From contig NW_004457242.1 in NCBI RefSeq assembly GCF_000313135.1, positions 10,150 to 34,797 of the forward strand: 24,648 nucleotides of DNA. Direction: 5' to 3'. The position numbers and the translations under genes are program-made. Positions 10,305 through 20,071 of this stretch are shown here, piece after piece (within the stretch, counting starts at the first letter, position 1; each line of letters opens with the position of its first letter). Source of the stretch: Acanthamoeba castellanii str. Neff. Lineage: Eukaryota > Discosea > Longamoebia > Acanthamoebidae. The notes beneath the pieces are model-generated. The model did not search any database and had not been told where the DNA came from. It worked only from the letters and a program-made list of their open reading frames with translations.

Positions 10305-11063
10305 TCAAGCACGGGCGGCGAGGTAGGCGCGGAGCCCGGTGATGGTCATGAGCATCTGCTGGCCCATGGCCTGATCGACCGCTCGCGCGGGCACCCAGCC
10401 CTTGATGTCCGATTGCCACAGGAGCGTCACATGGACAGCGCCGCCGGAGTCCTCCTCGCTGCCGCCCGCGGGCACCATCACGCGAGTGCCGCACGGGTAG
10501 TTGTGGCCCCGGACCACGCCCCTGGCCTCGGGCCTGTCCTTGTGCGTCACACTGGCGCCCCAGGCCGAGATGACAGTGTGGGCGTCGTCGGCCCACGCCC
10601 ACTCCCTGAGGTCCACAAAGTCGCGAGGCGAGATGACGCCGCCCAGCGCCGGCAGCGTGCGGCTGTAGTCGAGCGTGCGGCGGTCGGCCAGCTGCAGCAC
10701 CTGCCCGCTGTCGGGGTGGAAGGCCTTGTCCCACTGCAAGCGGTGCACCCACTCATAGTAGGCCTCGAACACCGTCTGCACGGCCGCCGACGGCGAGGTC
10801 TCCGTCTTGGGCGCGTCCAGGATGGCCTCGCACTTCCACACAGTCACCCCGTCATGCACGCTCCTGCACACCACCGTGCTGCCCTGGAAATAATAAATAA
10901 TATTATTTATTATTCGGAAGATTTGTTTGATTTATTTTATTAATTGCTTCACCAAATCACGAACCTCTTGCGTTTCGATCTTCCAGGTGAGATTGTCGAG
11001 TTTGTGTTCGAACTCCTGCCTGCACTTGTCCGACAAGGCGTCCCAATTCAGGGTGTCACTCAT
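10305..11063 (-). CDS. START-domain lipid-transfer protein, 2 exons
   Basis: Exon 1 (10965-11063) encodes 33 residues starting MSDTLNWDALSDKCRQEF. Exon 2 (10305-10883) completes a protein of about 225 residues. Nearly the whole length is a START domain: an N-terminal helix, TVVCRSVHDGVTVWKCEAIL in the first strands, the hinge region around WDKAFHPDSGQVLQLADRRT, and the typical SPRDFVDLREW segment, followed by GVVRGHNYPCGTRVMVP and a C-terminal helix. The size matches START-only proteins such as the StarD4/5 group, which carry sterol, phospholipid or other lipid in the cytosol. There is no signal peptide or membrane helix. The ligand cannot be read from the sequence. The single intron (10884-10964) is AT-rich, unlike the surrounding exons, and carries a 26-bp perfect palindrome next to its acceptor. 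Confidence 0.88.
10889..10914. repeat. Perfect 26-bp AT palindrome beside an intron acceptor
   Basis: The 26 bases from 10889 to 10914, centred on AATATT, read the same on both strands. On the coding (-) strand the palindrome ends two bases before the CAG of the 3' splice site of the START gene intron (10884-10964). It occupies about a third of that intron. Confidence 0.93.
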
Positions 11064-11133
11064 TGTTGTTCTTTTGTGTTTTCTTTTCTTGTGCCCGCCC
11101 AAGCCTTCGTTCGAGTCTTCTTGTGGTCGCTAC

Positions 11134-11140
11134 TATAAAA
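11134..11140 (+). promoter_or_regulatory. Possible TATA box (TATAAAA) of the four-helix membrane protein gene
   Basis: TATAAAA lies in the 325-bp gap (11064-11388) between divergent genes, about 250 bp before the + strand ATG at 11389. TATA boxes of this form are known in Acanthamoeba genes. The distance implies a 5' UTR of roughly 220 nt or an unannotated 5' intron. The remainder of the gap shows no gene, and no clear core element is seen for the - strand START gene. Confidence 0.4.
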
Positions 11141-11388
11141 CCTATTCGTGCAAACCACGCGTACAACGAAATAGACCCGTATTTATTGCTGGCCAGGGGA
11201 AGGTGACGTACACCACTGGCGGGCACCACCACCGCGTGATGATGGTTTTGAGTCGCTGCCACATCAGCACACAGCAGAAGTGGTTTTCACACAATTTCCT
11301 TCTTTTTGCCCCAGCAAGACGCCAAGAAAAGAGGCCACAAAGTAAAAAAATTGAACACGCAGTAGAGCAACACGCACGCACAAAGATC

Positions 11389-12294
11389 ATGCTAGAAGAA
11401 GTAGACGCCCCTCCGGGCATGCCGTTGGACTCTTTCCCTTCATCCGCACCCTCTGCCTCTGACAACTCGACGTCTTCAACCGGCGTAGCGTCATCAATCA
11501 TCAATTCGCTGCGGCGGAGACCCAACAAAGCAGACATGGACTTGGATGAACCTCTCGACGAGGATGGTGCGCAGTGCCGCTTGGTTTATGCTCAAAGTTA
11601 ACTTATTGTTGGAGGTATTGACCTTCTCTGTGCAGAGCAAGCAGAGATGATTCAGACCATGGAGCGTCAGAACTCGCAACAAGACATCTTCTTTCGGGTT
11701 CGCTTCTGGCCTCTTCATCTTCTCGCCTCGTTCTCTTTGTTACTGACACAGCAGGACACTCACGTGCTGAACGCACTACTACCACAACAACAGAATGCTT
11801 TCTTCCTGGTGTCGCTTGTGTTCAGCCTGCTCAAGCTCTACTGCGCGCTCTCGCAGCTGTTCCTACCGTGGCAGCTGCCCTTCCACTTCTACCTCGACGA
11901 GGTCTACCCGGTGTGGGTCGTGGCCCTCCTCGAGTTCGTCTCCCTGCTGCCCTTCGTCCTGGTCGGCCTCTACATTCGACCGCGCCGGGCCGAGGTGGGC
12001 ACCAGCAGCGGCAGCTCGCCGACCGAGGAGGAGTCCTTTCACGGCCGCGTCATCCACAAGCGGCAGCTGCTGCAGTGGGCGCTCCTGCTCCACGTGCCCA
12101 CCCTGGCGGTGCTGCTCGTCACCTACCTTTTCACGCTGCCCGAGTCGCCCGTCTCCGTGCTCCACTTCATGTGGTTCGTCGGCGCGAGCTTCGCCTACCT
12201 CGGCCTCTGTAAATACCTCGACGGGGCCATGCTCGAAGTCGAACACGGCGTCCGCAACCTCTACAACTACACCTACTCCTACAAGAAGGCCTGA
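11389..12294 (+). CDS. Four-helix membrane protein of unknown function, 3 exons
   Basis: Exons 11389-11566, 11636-11697 and 11752-12294 join in phase to about 260 residues. Residues 1-80 are hydrophilic and Ser/Asp-rich, ending in an amphipathic stretch (QAEMIQTMERQNSQQDIFFR). Four hydrophobic segments follow: about 96-117 (AFFLVSLVFSLLKLYCALSQ), 131-152 (VWVVALLEFVSLLPFVLVGL), then after an acidic loop ALLLHVPTLAVLLVTYLF and SVLHFMWFVGASFAYLGL. The C-terminus is Tyr-rich (LYNYTYSYKKA), and its final KKA resembles but does not match a dilysine ER signal. I do not recognise the family. Both introns are short (69 and 54 nt), and the second lies at an acceptor ACACAG with a possible alternative three bases downstream. 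The gene converges with the prenylcysteine oxidase gene, leaving only 129 bp between stop codons. Confidence 0.75.
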
Positions 12295-12423
12295 AGGCTC
12301 TCTCTCTCTTCACCTTCTCCTTGCTCTGTACCTCTTTTCACACCAACACTTTATACAACCATTTCTTGCTCTCACGCACAAGGTGGCAGGTCATGTACCT
12401 CGTCGTCGTCTCCGTCATCATCA

Positions 12424-14659
12424 CTATGTGGCGTGTTCGTTGTTCTGCTGGGCGAGGAGCAGGGCCGCATTGCGCCCGGCAATGACCGAAGCCTCCATCG
12501 CGGTGGCCACGCTCTCCATGGAGCTGAGGTAGAGCAGCGAGCCAGACTCGTCCAGCACCACCTGATGATGACGGTGACGACAATGACCACGATGGCGAAG
12601 GTTGAAGAGAGGAGCGCGTAGTAGAATAGATGGGGAAGCGAGCGTACGGGCTGGTATTGGCTGGAGTCCTTGACCGGGCTGAGGTCGGGGAACGTGTAGG
12701 GCCAGTGCTGGACGTGGTACGTGGCCAACTTGACGAACATCCTCTCCAGCGTGGACGAGGTCAGGTTGACGTTGCCGAAGATCTTGAAGATCACGTTACC
12801 GTCGGCGCCCTGTTGTGAGGCGTGAATAGTTTGAGGGACGCGTGGTGTGGTCCACAACCAAAAAGAGTTGATGTACGTACGAGCGCCTCGGTTTGGATGG
12901 AGTTGAAGGGTGCGGTCGAGTTGTCCGAGGTGAGCACGTACGATGGGGCCTCGGACGACGGAGGCAAGTTGAAGTAGGTCGGGTTGATGGTCTTGGCTGC
13001 CACGTGCGTCACAAACCTGAGCTCAGCACAAAGGAGTCAAGTCTGGAGTAGGCACAGTTGTGTCGTGTGAACGGGCAGACAGACGGCACCAGTGGCTGTA
13101 GGTTCGCGGCGTGATGGGGGGAAGGGTGATGTTGACGAATTGAAGAGATGAGAATTCGATGGGTGCTGCGAGCACCACACTGTCGAAGAGCTGTTCCTGC
13201 TCCTTGGGCGAAGCAGATGCACCACCATCTGAGGCCGGCACGGTGGTGACCGAATAGCCTGCAGCCAAGGGACGAGCGATCGTCAGCGCGGACCAGCACA
13301 GCCAAGCAAAACTGAAGAAGAAAATGAATCAAGCACAGCAGCGGCACTCACCGTTTCCCACGCGAGCGATTCGCGTTACTTGAGTGTTTAGGTGCACATC
13401 AGCGCCGGATTTGGCCAATAGCTTCTCCACCAAGAGGGAGTTGCCTGCCACGTCAGCCACATCTCTCGGCCCAATCATGAGTGTTCCACCCTTTGAGAGT
13501 GCTAGTTGCTGACAGGGACAGACACGCACCCCCTTCAACAGTGTACGAGGTCGTAAAGGCCGAGAGGAGGACCACCATTCCTGCAAACGCTGCGACAAAG
13601 CGCTAAGCGGAGACACAGCGCGTGCGTGTGTGCGTGCGTGCCAGGGAAAGTACAGTTAATCTTGAGATCCTGGTCGTAGATGACCCGCGAAATGGGAATC
13701 CAGTTGCGCCACACGAGATCTTGATCGATGCCGTACTTCTTGACCAGCTCGTTGCACGACAGCAGCGCCCATTCTGAATGCAGGAGCCCCTCTGCGGTCA
13801 GCTGTTGCCATGTGGCTGCGTTGTGCTGTGGGCTGTGCTGCGCGCTGGAGAATCCTAACGTACGTTCGAGACCACCGTAGCGAGTAAACTCGCCGATGGA
13901 ACGAAAGGCGTTGCCAGACCCGCGCTCGAGGTAGTTGAGCCACAGGTTGGCTCGCAGCCACTCCATCAGCCCCAGCAGCTCCGCCTCGCCGATCCAGTTG
14001 GACGACGTGGCGTACCACCTCTGTCCGTCCCACACCTCCACCCGACCTGGTGCGGTTGTTACACAGCAAGTCCCATTCAAGGCCCTGAGTGATCTGCGTA
14101 GAGATGTGCGCACCATTGCCCGAGTAGCTGGTGTTGTCGAATTGGATGTTGAGCTCTTGAGCGAGTTCGACCATGTAGGCGTTCACCTGCGACCAGGCAT
14201 CCCCACCAACTGCGCGATAGGCACACAGAAGCGATAAGCAGGCGACCTCGTCACGCACAACCGAGAGGAAGAACAGGGAAGTGCCTTCGACAGTGACGCC
14301 GTCGAGCACTATGTGCTTCAATCGGCCACCGATGTAGTCGTTACGTTCAAACACTGTTATGCTCGACTCTGTGCAGAGCACCCACCATGAGATGACTCTC
14401 AACTGCAGTAGCTAGGAGCGAGCTGTACGTGGCCTCCATTTATGCAGATAGTAGGAAGTGGATGCTCCCCCGATACCAGCCCCCACGATCGCAACTTGTT
14501 GACTCTCCACCCCCTTCCCACCACCGTATATCGGGTCAGCCTTCTGAAGGTTGTCCTTCAGCAATGGAGTATGCGTACAGGAGTGAGGCTCAAGAGCGCC
14601 ACGAGTGACAGCACAGCTACGGTTGCATACAAGGCTGCCCGCAGCAGGGGGCTCTTCAT
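12424..14659 (-). CDS. PCYOX1: Prenylcysteine oxidase (FAD-dependent), 12 exons
   Basis: Exons on - are 14579-14659, 14429-14543, 14285-14368, 14114-14209, 13864-14046, 13654-13791, 13530-13589, 13352-13501, 13090-13258, 12881-13016, 12648-12809 and 12424-12561, about 503 residues, as in animal PCYOX1. The start (MKSPLLRAALYATVAVLS) is a signal peptide or anchor. The dinucleotide-binding motif is VAIVGAGIGGAS (44-55), followed by ITVFERNDYIGGRL and then VGGDAW. Other family landmarks are FAGMVVLLSAFTTSYTVEGG, FDSVVLAAPIEFS, NVIFKIFGNVNLTS and a C-terminal FAD-contact segment SMESVATAMEASVIAGRNAA. The enzyme oxidises the thioether of farnesyl- or geranylgeranylcysteine from degraded prenylated proteins, in lysosome-like compartments. 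Oddities: the intron at 14210-14284 appears to be GC-AG, and two junctions imply introns of only 35 nt (14544-14578) and 28 nt (13502-13529). The latter could instead be frame errors in the sequence. Confidence 0.85.
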
Positions 14660-14961
14660 CTTTTGCTCTCACCGTGACCTTCGCGTGGCCCTGCAGCTTT
14701 TTGTTTTTGTTTTTTTTTGCATTTTTTTGAATTTGGTGCGTTGGGATTTATGCAACTGGCCGACGCTTGGAAGCACGCCTATTGCCGGCGTTCACGGTTG
14801 AGGCGTGGTGCCGCGTGGTCCAGACCGTGCGCGGGGCACGTGCACGAGTTGCGAACAGGAAGGCGAAAATTCGGTCGCGGGGAGAGGAAGAGCGTATGCC
14901 ATTCCTTGAAGGCAACACAACCCGCAACTCTGCGCGGCCAGCATCCTGCACGTAAGCTAAG
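14660..14961. other. Bidirectional promoter region, prenylcysteine oxidase / M28 peptidase
   Basis: About 302 bp separate two divergent start codons. A T-rich stretch at about 14698-14731 (runs of 7-10 T) stands out on +, which is an A-rich stretch just upstream of the - strand gene. I see no TATA box, RNA gene or extra coding region. Confidence 0.5.
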
Positions 14962-17900
14962 ATGGAGCGCCGCTCGTTTGAGAGCGATCCACTGCAGCGA
15001 CCAGATGATCCAGAGGAGGAGAAAATCAGCTTGAGTTCAGCCGATGAGTCGTCTCGCAACGGCAGCCGAGATGAGCTGGTGGTGCAGCAGAGCCCGGCGT
15101 CCGTGAGAAGAGAGCGACGATCACCTGCACCCGAGGAGGAAGAGGAGGGGGAGGAAGATCTGGAAAAGAAACGAATGATGAGCGAAAGTGAGGGAGGGGA
15201 CGAAGATGTGCTCGAATTCGGGCACACCACGAATTGCTACTCGCTGTTCGTGCAAGGCGCAGTCAGCTACTTCTACGCTCATCGCCACCGCCTTCGCGGG
15301 GTGCTGCTTGCCAGCACGCTGGTAGCTGCACTCCTCATTATCGCCGTTCTCTTCATCTCCATCTACGATCCTGATGCCGCCACCACCGAACGCAGCAGTA
15401 CCATCCAGCCCAATTTTCTTCACATTATAATCGTCATTTAATCACTACAATCAGAAATATGAAATGAAAGTAATCATATGTGGCGTGTGCGTGTGCAGCG
15501 GAGGACATCTTTATTGCCACGATCTCTACGGGTGTTATTAAAGAACACTTGCACGCGCTCACCAAGGAGCCGCACGTTGCTGGCACCGCTGCCGACGATG
15601 CGAATGCCAAATACGTGCGAGACCGGTGCGCGTTCTTCCTTGTGGCGCGTGCTACAGGTGCAACTGACCAACCCGTGCTGTGTGCTGTGCGTGCGTGGTG
15701 TTTCACAGATTGGAGGCCTACGGCATACAGGACGTCCACATCGAAACGGTGCCCGTCCTGACGAACATGCCTGTGCGAAGGGTGGTCGAGATAGTGTATC
15801 CCGACAACCTTCGCTTCCAGGCCTCGCTCACGGAGCCGGTATGCTCTCCCTTCTGTTCTTCTATTCTTTGTTGATTCAGACTCGACGTTGCGAGTGTGTT
15901 CCTCACGCGGCTCACATCGGCCTAGGCTTTTCCCGAGGACCCCCGAACGCAGAACCCCAACGTGGTGCCCACCTTCAACGGGTTCTCTGCCAACGGAAAC
16001 GTTACCGCGGAGCTGGTCTACGTCAACTATGGACGGGAAGAGGACTACGCCTTGCTGGCCCAGCAGGTACACCTGAAGTGACCATGCCGTTAAAGATGTC
16101 ATTGTTGCGTACGCGGGTGGAGGCCAATGCCAGTGCGCTAACTGGTTGAGCGTTGTGTCGTGAAGAACATCTCCGTGAGCGGCATGATTGCAATCGCTCG
16201 GTACGGCCAGGGTTTCCGCGGGAACAAGGCCAAGCTTGCTGAGGAGAAAGGTAACACCAGCACATTCGCGCCTTCGCTTCGCCGTCTCACTTTTGCTTTT
16301 GAAGAGGAACTCTAATCATGCGACATGCACCCAGGCGCTGTCGGGCTTCTCCTCTATTCTGATCCACACGATGACGGCTTTGCTCTGGGCATGGTCTACC
16401 CCGACGGCCCCTGGCGACCGGCGGAAAGCGCGCAGCGGGGGAGCGTCTGGGAAGGTGCGGTGACACAAAGCCTGGCCTTTGCACCCTGTGGCCACACAAA
16501 AACCAACGCCAACACCCAACTCGCGTGCTTCCTTGTGTTGTTGCAGGTCAGGGTGACCCCTTGACTCCTGGCTGGCCTTCGACGCCAGACGGTCCGCGTC
16601 TCGACAAGGCGCAGGCCTACAACGAAGACGACCCCAAAATGAAGGTGCGTGTGCGGCTTGCGTAGCTCTCATTCCATTTTCTTGCATTCGTCTCACCATG
16701 CGACCATGGTCATGTGCAGGGCTACTCCACATTGCCAAAGATTCCCGTGCAGCCTCTGTCGTGGGCCGACGCGCTGCCCTTGCTCGCCGGCCTCCAAGGG
16801 CAAATACCCTCGGAGAGCTGGCGAGGAGGTAATACCACCCATGTGCCGCATACACCACTCACTTGGGTCAACTGACCACACACACACACACACACACCAC
16901 ACCACAGCACTGAACGTCTCGTATGCTGCGGGTCCGGGTCCTGTGCGAGTGCACCTGGAATTGGAGTTCGACTACAGCACCAAGGACATCTGGAACGTCG
17001 TTGGTAGCATCCGTGGCCACGAGGAGCCCGACCGCTTGGTCATCATCGGTACTACCCTGATGGCTATTAAATCGTCAAAAGGCCCATTATTCCAACGTTG
17101 GCATCTGGTACTCAAATTGGCAAACACACACGACAGGCAACCACAGGGACGCGTGGGTGTATGGAGCAGGCGATCCCCATTCCGGGACGTCGACGATGCT
17201 CGAGATCGCGCGCGCCTTGGCCCTCTGCGTCGAAGGTGGCTGGAAACCGCGAAGGACCATCATGTTTGCCAGGTACGACCAATCTCTTTCCCCCTCGTGA
17301 GTCCTACGCGAGCTCACGCTCATCGTGTGTCGTGTGTCGCGCAGCTGGGATGGCGAGGAGTACGGCCTCTTGGGAAGCGTTGAGTTCGTGGAGAAGCACG
17401 CGCACATCCTGAACGCCCAGGCCGTGGCCTACATCAACGTCGACTTTGGCGTCAAGGGCACCACCACGCTGCAAGCCAAGGGTACGCTCTCTCCCCTTTA
17501 TTCGCATCTATTTTTTTGGGGGGGGGCTCTTCGTCCACTCATCGACACATCGTTGTGGGTGGGGTGCAGGCACGCCGAATCTGCAGAGCCTGCTCGCCTC
17601 GGTGGTGGAGAAGGTGAATATGCCCGACGGGCGCCAGGTTCGCGAGGTGTGGGAGGACGGAAAGGTCGGCCCGCTCGGGGCCACGTCCGACTTCATGCCC
17701 TTCCTCCAGGTACCTACCTCCTAGTTCTCTCTTCCCCTTCTTCTTTTTGTTCTACATGAGATGGGCTGCCCCTCACACTCCCGCCATGCGCAGGAGATCG
17801 GCATTGCGTCGATGGACTTACGGTTTATCGACACCAACCCGCTCATTGGCGTCTACCACTCGACTTACGACACTCCCTTCTGGATCGAGGTGCGTACCTT

Positions 17901-18895
17901 TTACCCCCGCTCCCCGGGGGTCTGCGATACACCACTGACAGCGCACGCAACGCAGCATTTTGTGGATCCCACGTTCGAGTTCCACGCCACTCTCGGGAGA
18001 CTGTTGGGCGTGGTCCTCATGCGCCTGTCTGGGGAGGCCATTCTGCCCTTCGACTACAACCCCTACGCCTCGCTCTTGCAGTACCGTGACCCCAAGCGAC
18101 CACTTCGACACCAACCGACACCGCACTATGAACGATTTGCTCACTCGTCCATGATTGCGTTTCTGTTTTCTGCAGGGAGACGATCAAGCACGTGCAGGCG
18201 ATTGCCCCCGAGCAGTTGGCACAGCCCTTGGCCGTTCTCGAGCAGGCCGGCCATAAATTCCAGACCCAGGCCAACGAGGTGATGAAGTACATTCAAGACC
18301 ACCGGGGCGAGCTTAGCCGAGATGTGTTGGTGCGGCTTCCTCGGCGCTTCTATTCTTCACCGCTGCTTAGTGGATGGCCCCGGAATTCAGTTGTCTCTTT
18401 ACTGAACGCTGGCGCTACCTATAGGGTCTGCGCATCGTCAACGACAAGCTCATGCGAGCAGAGCGCGGCTTCATTGAGGCCAGGTAATAAGAAGCTTCCC
18501 ATTCTTTTTGAACGCTTTCGCTCTCTTGTGTGGTCATTTCGTGGGACTACAGCCAGTGTTGATTGACTGTTGGTGGTCCAATCCCAACAGGGGAACGTTG
18601 GGCCGAGCCCTCCTGCGTCACATCGTCTTCGCGCCCGCCTTGGCTGACTCGTACGCACTCTTCTCTTCGCTTCTCTCTTTCCTTGATGCAACAGTTAACA
18701 TCGTTCCGAGCAAGCGAATGCTAACAACTCATTTGCATTACATTACATTACAGGGCGTCAGGCGAGTTGATGCCGACGATCACGCACTCGGTGCGATCCT
18801 CCGACTGGGCGGAGGCGCAATTCCAGATCCTGCGCACCGCTCAGATCATCGACTCCGTGCGGGAGATCCTCCGTGGGCAACCCAGCTTCAACTAA
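14962..18895 (+). CDS. Type II membrane M28 zinc peptidase, glutamate carboxypeptidase II family, 18 exons
   Basis: Exon ends: 14962-15397, 15499-15625, 15709-15838, 15926-16066, 16151-16250, 16335-16454, 16547-16644, 16720-16828, 16908-17048, 17137-17272, 17345-17481, 17570-17709, 17794-17889, 17956-18080, 18176-18329, 18425-18483, 18591-18650, 18754-18895; about 816 residues (human enzyme 750). The N-terminus is a long acidic cytosolic tail, then a single helix at 113-134 ([20 protein letters not shown]), and the rest lies outside the cytosol. A protease-associated domain ([20 protein letters not shown]) precedes the M28 domain. All five zinc ligands of the family can be placed: H470 (GNHRDAW), D480 (GAGDPHSG), E518 with general base E517 ([11 protein letters not shown]), D546 (YINVDFG) and H627 (VYHSTYD). 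A C-terminal helical dimerisation-type domain ([16 protein letters not shown]) completes it. The family removes C-terminal glutamate from peptides or folates; the substrate here is unknown. The exon 14 donor is placed at 18081 because the alternative breaks the frame. Confidence 0.92.
16879..16901. repeat. (CA)n microsatellite in an intron
   Basis: CA repeat of about 22 bases in the 79-nt intron at 16829-16907 of the M28 peptidase gene, ending a few bases before the acceptor. Confidence 0.85.
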
Positions 18896-19148
18896 CACAG
18901 TCCACAATAAGGGATTATGTCTTCACCTTTCACAAGGACTCTCCCGCCTTTGCAAGAAAGCCCATTGGCACATCCAGTTGGTGTGGGGGGAGGTGTAGAA
19001 ACTGGGCCTTCTCTTTCCTGGGCGCACGGACTGTGGCGTTTTTTAAGCCCCGCTATGTGGATTGCAGTGAGCCCGACGGTTGAAGCCAAATAAAAGGAGC
19101 ACAACCAGCACAAACCAGGACTTTCACACAAACGCCAAGAGAAGCAAG

Positions 19149-19550
19149 ATGTCACAGGTGGTAATCACTCGAGGCCCGCTCGACGGCCAGAAGCTCAGCA
19201 AGACCATCACCGACGCCGGCAAGATCGAAAAGCTCCTCGCCAGAGCGGAAGCCATGCCAGCCCCCACCTCTTCTAAGAAGGTAGGCAGCTCTCCTTTTCC
19301 TCTCTTTTCCTTCATCTTGTGCTCGTGCTGAGTGTCTTCGCCCCCCGACCAGGTCAAATGGACGCATGACGTGGACGTAATGACGGTGCAGCTGCCCAAG
19401 CCCGTGGGCGTGTTCACCGATGGCGTGGTGGAGGTGTGGGGCGAAGGCACCCTGCGCGTTCCGGGCGAGACTTCGTATAGCTTCTACCCCAGCAGCGACC
19501 AGACAGCTAAGCTCGCGAGCGACGTGGGTGAGCTCTGGAACTCCGCATGA
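19149..19550 (+). CDS. Small unrecognised protein, 2 exons
   Basis: Exons 19149-19280 and 19353-19550 give about 109 residues, starting MSQVVITRGPLDGQKLSKTI and ending at a TGA. No family is recognised. The C-terminal half reads as a compact beta-rich fold: VKWTHDVDVMTVQLPKPVG, GVVEVWGEGTLRVPG and ETSYSFYPSSDQTAKLASD. There is no signal peptide or membrane helix. AAATAAAAGG at 19088-19097, about 55 bp before the ATG, could be a TATA-like element of this gene or the polyadenylation signal of the upstream peptidase gene. A strong donor-like GTGAGC at 19527 lies just before the stop, so a longer isoform that splices into the coding-like stretch at 19625 is conceivable. Confidence 0.6.
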
Positions 19551-19558
19551 TACAGGAC

Positions 19559-19564
19559 AATAAA
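19559..19564 (+). terminator. Possible polyadenylation signal AATAAA
   Basis: AATAAA lies eight bases after the TGA of the small 109-residue protein. If used, the 3' UTR would be only 25-35 nt. This supports the stop at 19550 as a real gene end. Confidence 0.4.
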
Positions 19565-19624
19565 AGAAGGAGTATGAAATGAGTGGGCCTTTTCAACCAC
19601 TATGATCGCCAGGCCAGGTTTGTA

Positions 19625-20029
19625 GTGCGCAATCCTCGACGTATCCATACAGCGGTTCAAGTCCAAGCTGAGACGCCTTCTCGACTACTGCACCATCGGC
19701 CACCTCGACCGCTTTGACGGCCTGCTCGAAACCTCCTACACGCACATACACACACTACACACGCACACGCCACAGAGAGGGTGTCTAAGAAGCGGCGTCC
19801 AGATGCACAGGGCCTTTCTTACGAAGGGATCCCCTTCCATCGCGTACGCTACTTCAAGGTATGGGACCGGGTGGTGTGCAGCGGCGGCCTTCCAGGCCAC
19901 AGAGATTGATGAACTGGCCACCGGCGAATGCAAACACTTCCTTGAGCGCACTTCCTCATCCGGGAAGCTTCATGTTTTTTGCATTGTCATCACCACATCT
20001 GTACAAACCCGTGCCCACATCATGTAAAC
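19625..20029 (+). other. Unassigned coding-like stretch, possible 3' exons or gene remnant
   Basis: After a TAG ending at 19625, one frame stays open to a TAA at 20025-20027, and parts of it look like real protein. The segment at 19626-19736 reads CAILDVSIQRFKSKLRRLLD and then GHLDRFDGLLETSY. A neighbouring frame at about 19777-19857 reads KKRRPDAQGLSYEGIPFHRV. The first frame resumes near 19893 with ATEIDELATGECKHFLERTS. A CA-rich tract (19739-19776) lies between. No GT donor is available to join the first two segments, so either a frameshift or decay has occurred, or splicing is non-standard. The rest of the 521-bp gap holds a short stem (AAACCAT/ATGGTTT, 20026-20045). No family is recognised. 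Confidence 0.3.
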
Positions 20030-20071
20030 CATGATGTGATGGTTTAACTATCTTCTCTTCGGGGTCTCCTC

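Noticed and set aside
11795..12532. 245-residue Ser/Arg/Thr-rich frame on + overlapping the four-helix protein
   Set aside because: It is a +1 shadow of the real frame; it crosses the stop of the true gene and the 3' end of the convergent one, and has no domain-like pattern.
17511..17528. T7-G9 homopolymer run
   Set aside because: It lies inside an intron of the peptidase gene; short homopolymers in introns need no special explanation, though base-count errors are possible there.
20026..20045. Short inverted repeat resembling a bacterial terminator
   Set aside because: A 7-bp stem in eukaryotic DNA with no T-run is weak and probably chance; it sits between convergent gene ends but carries no other signal.
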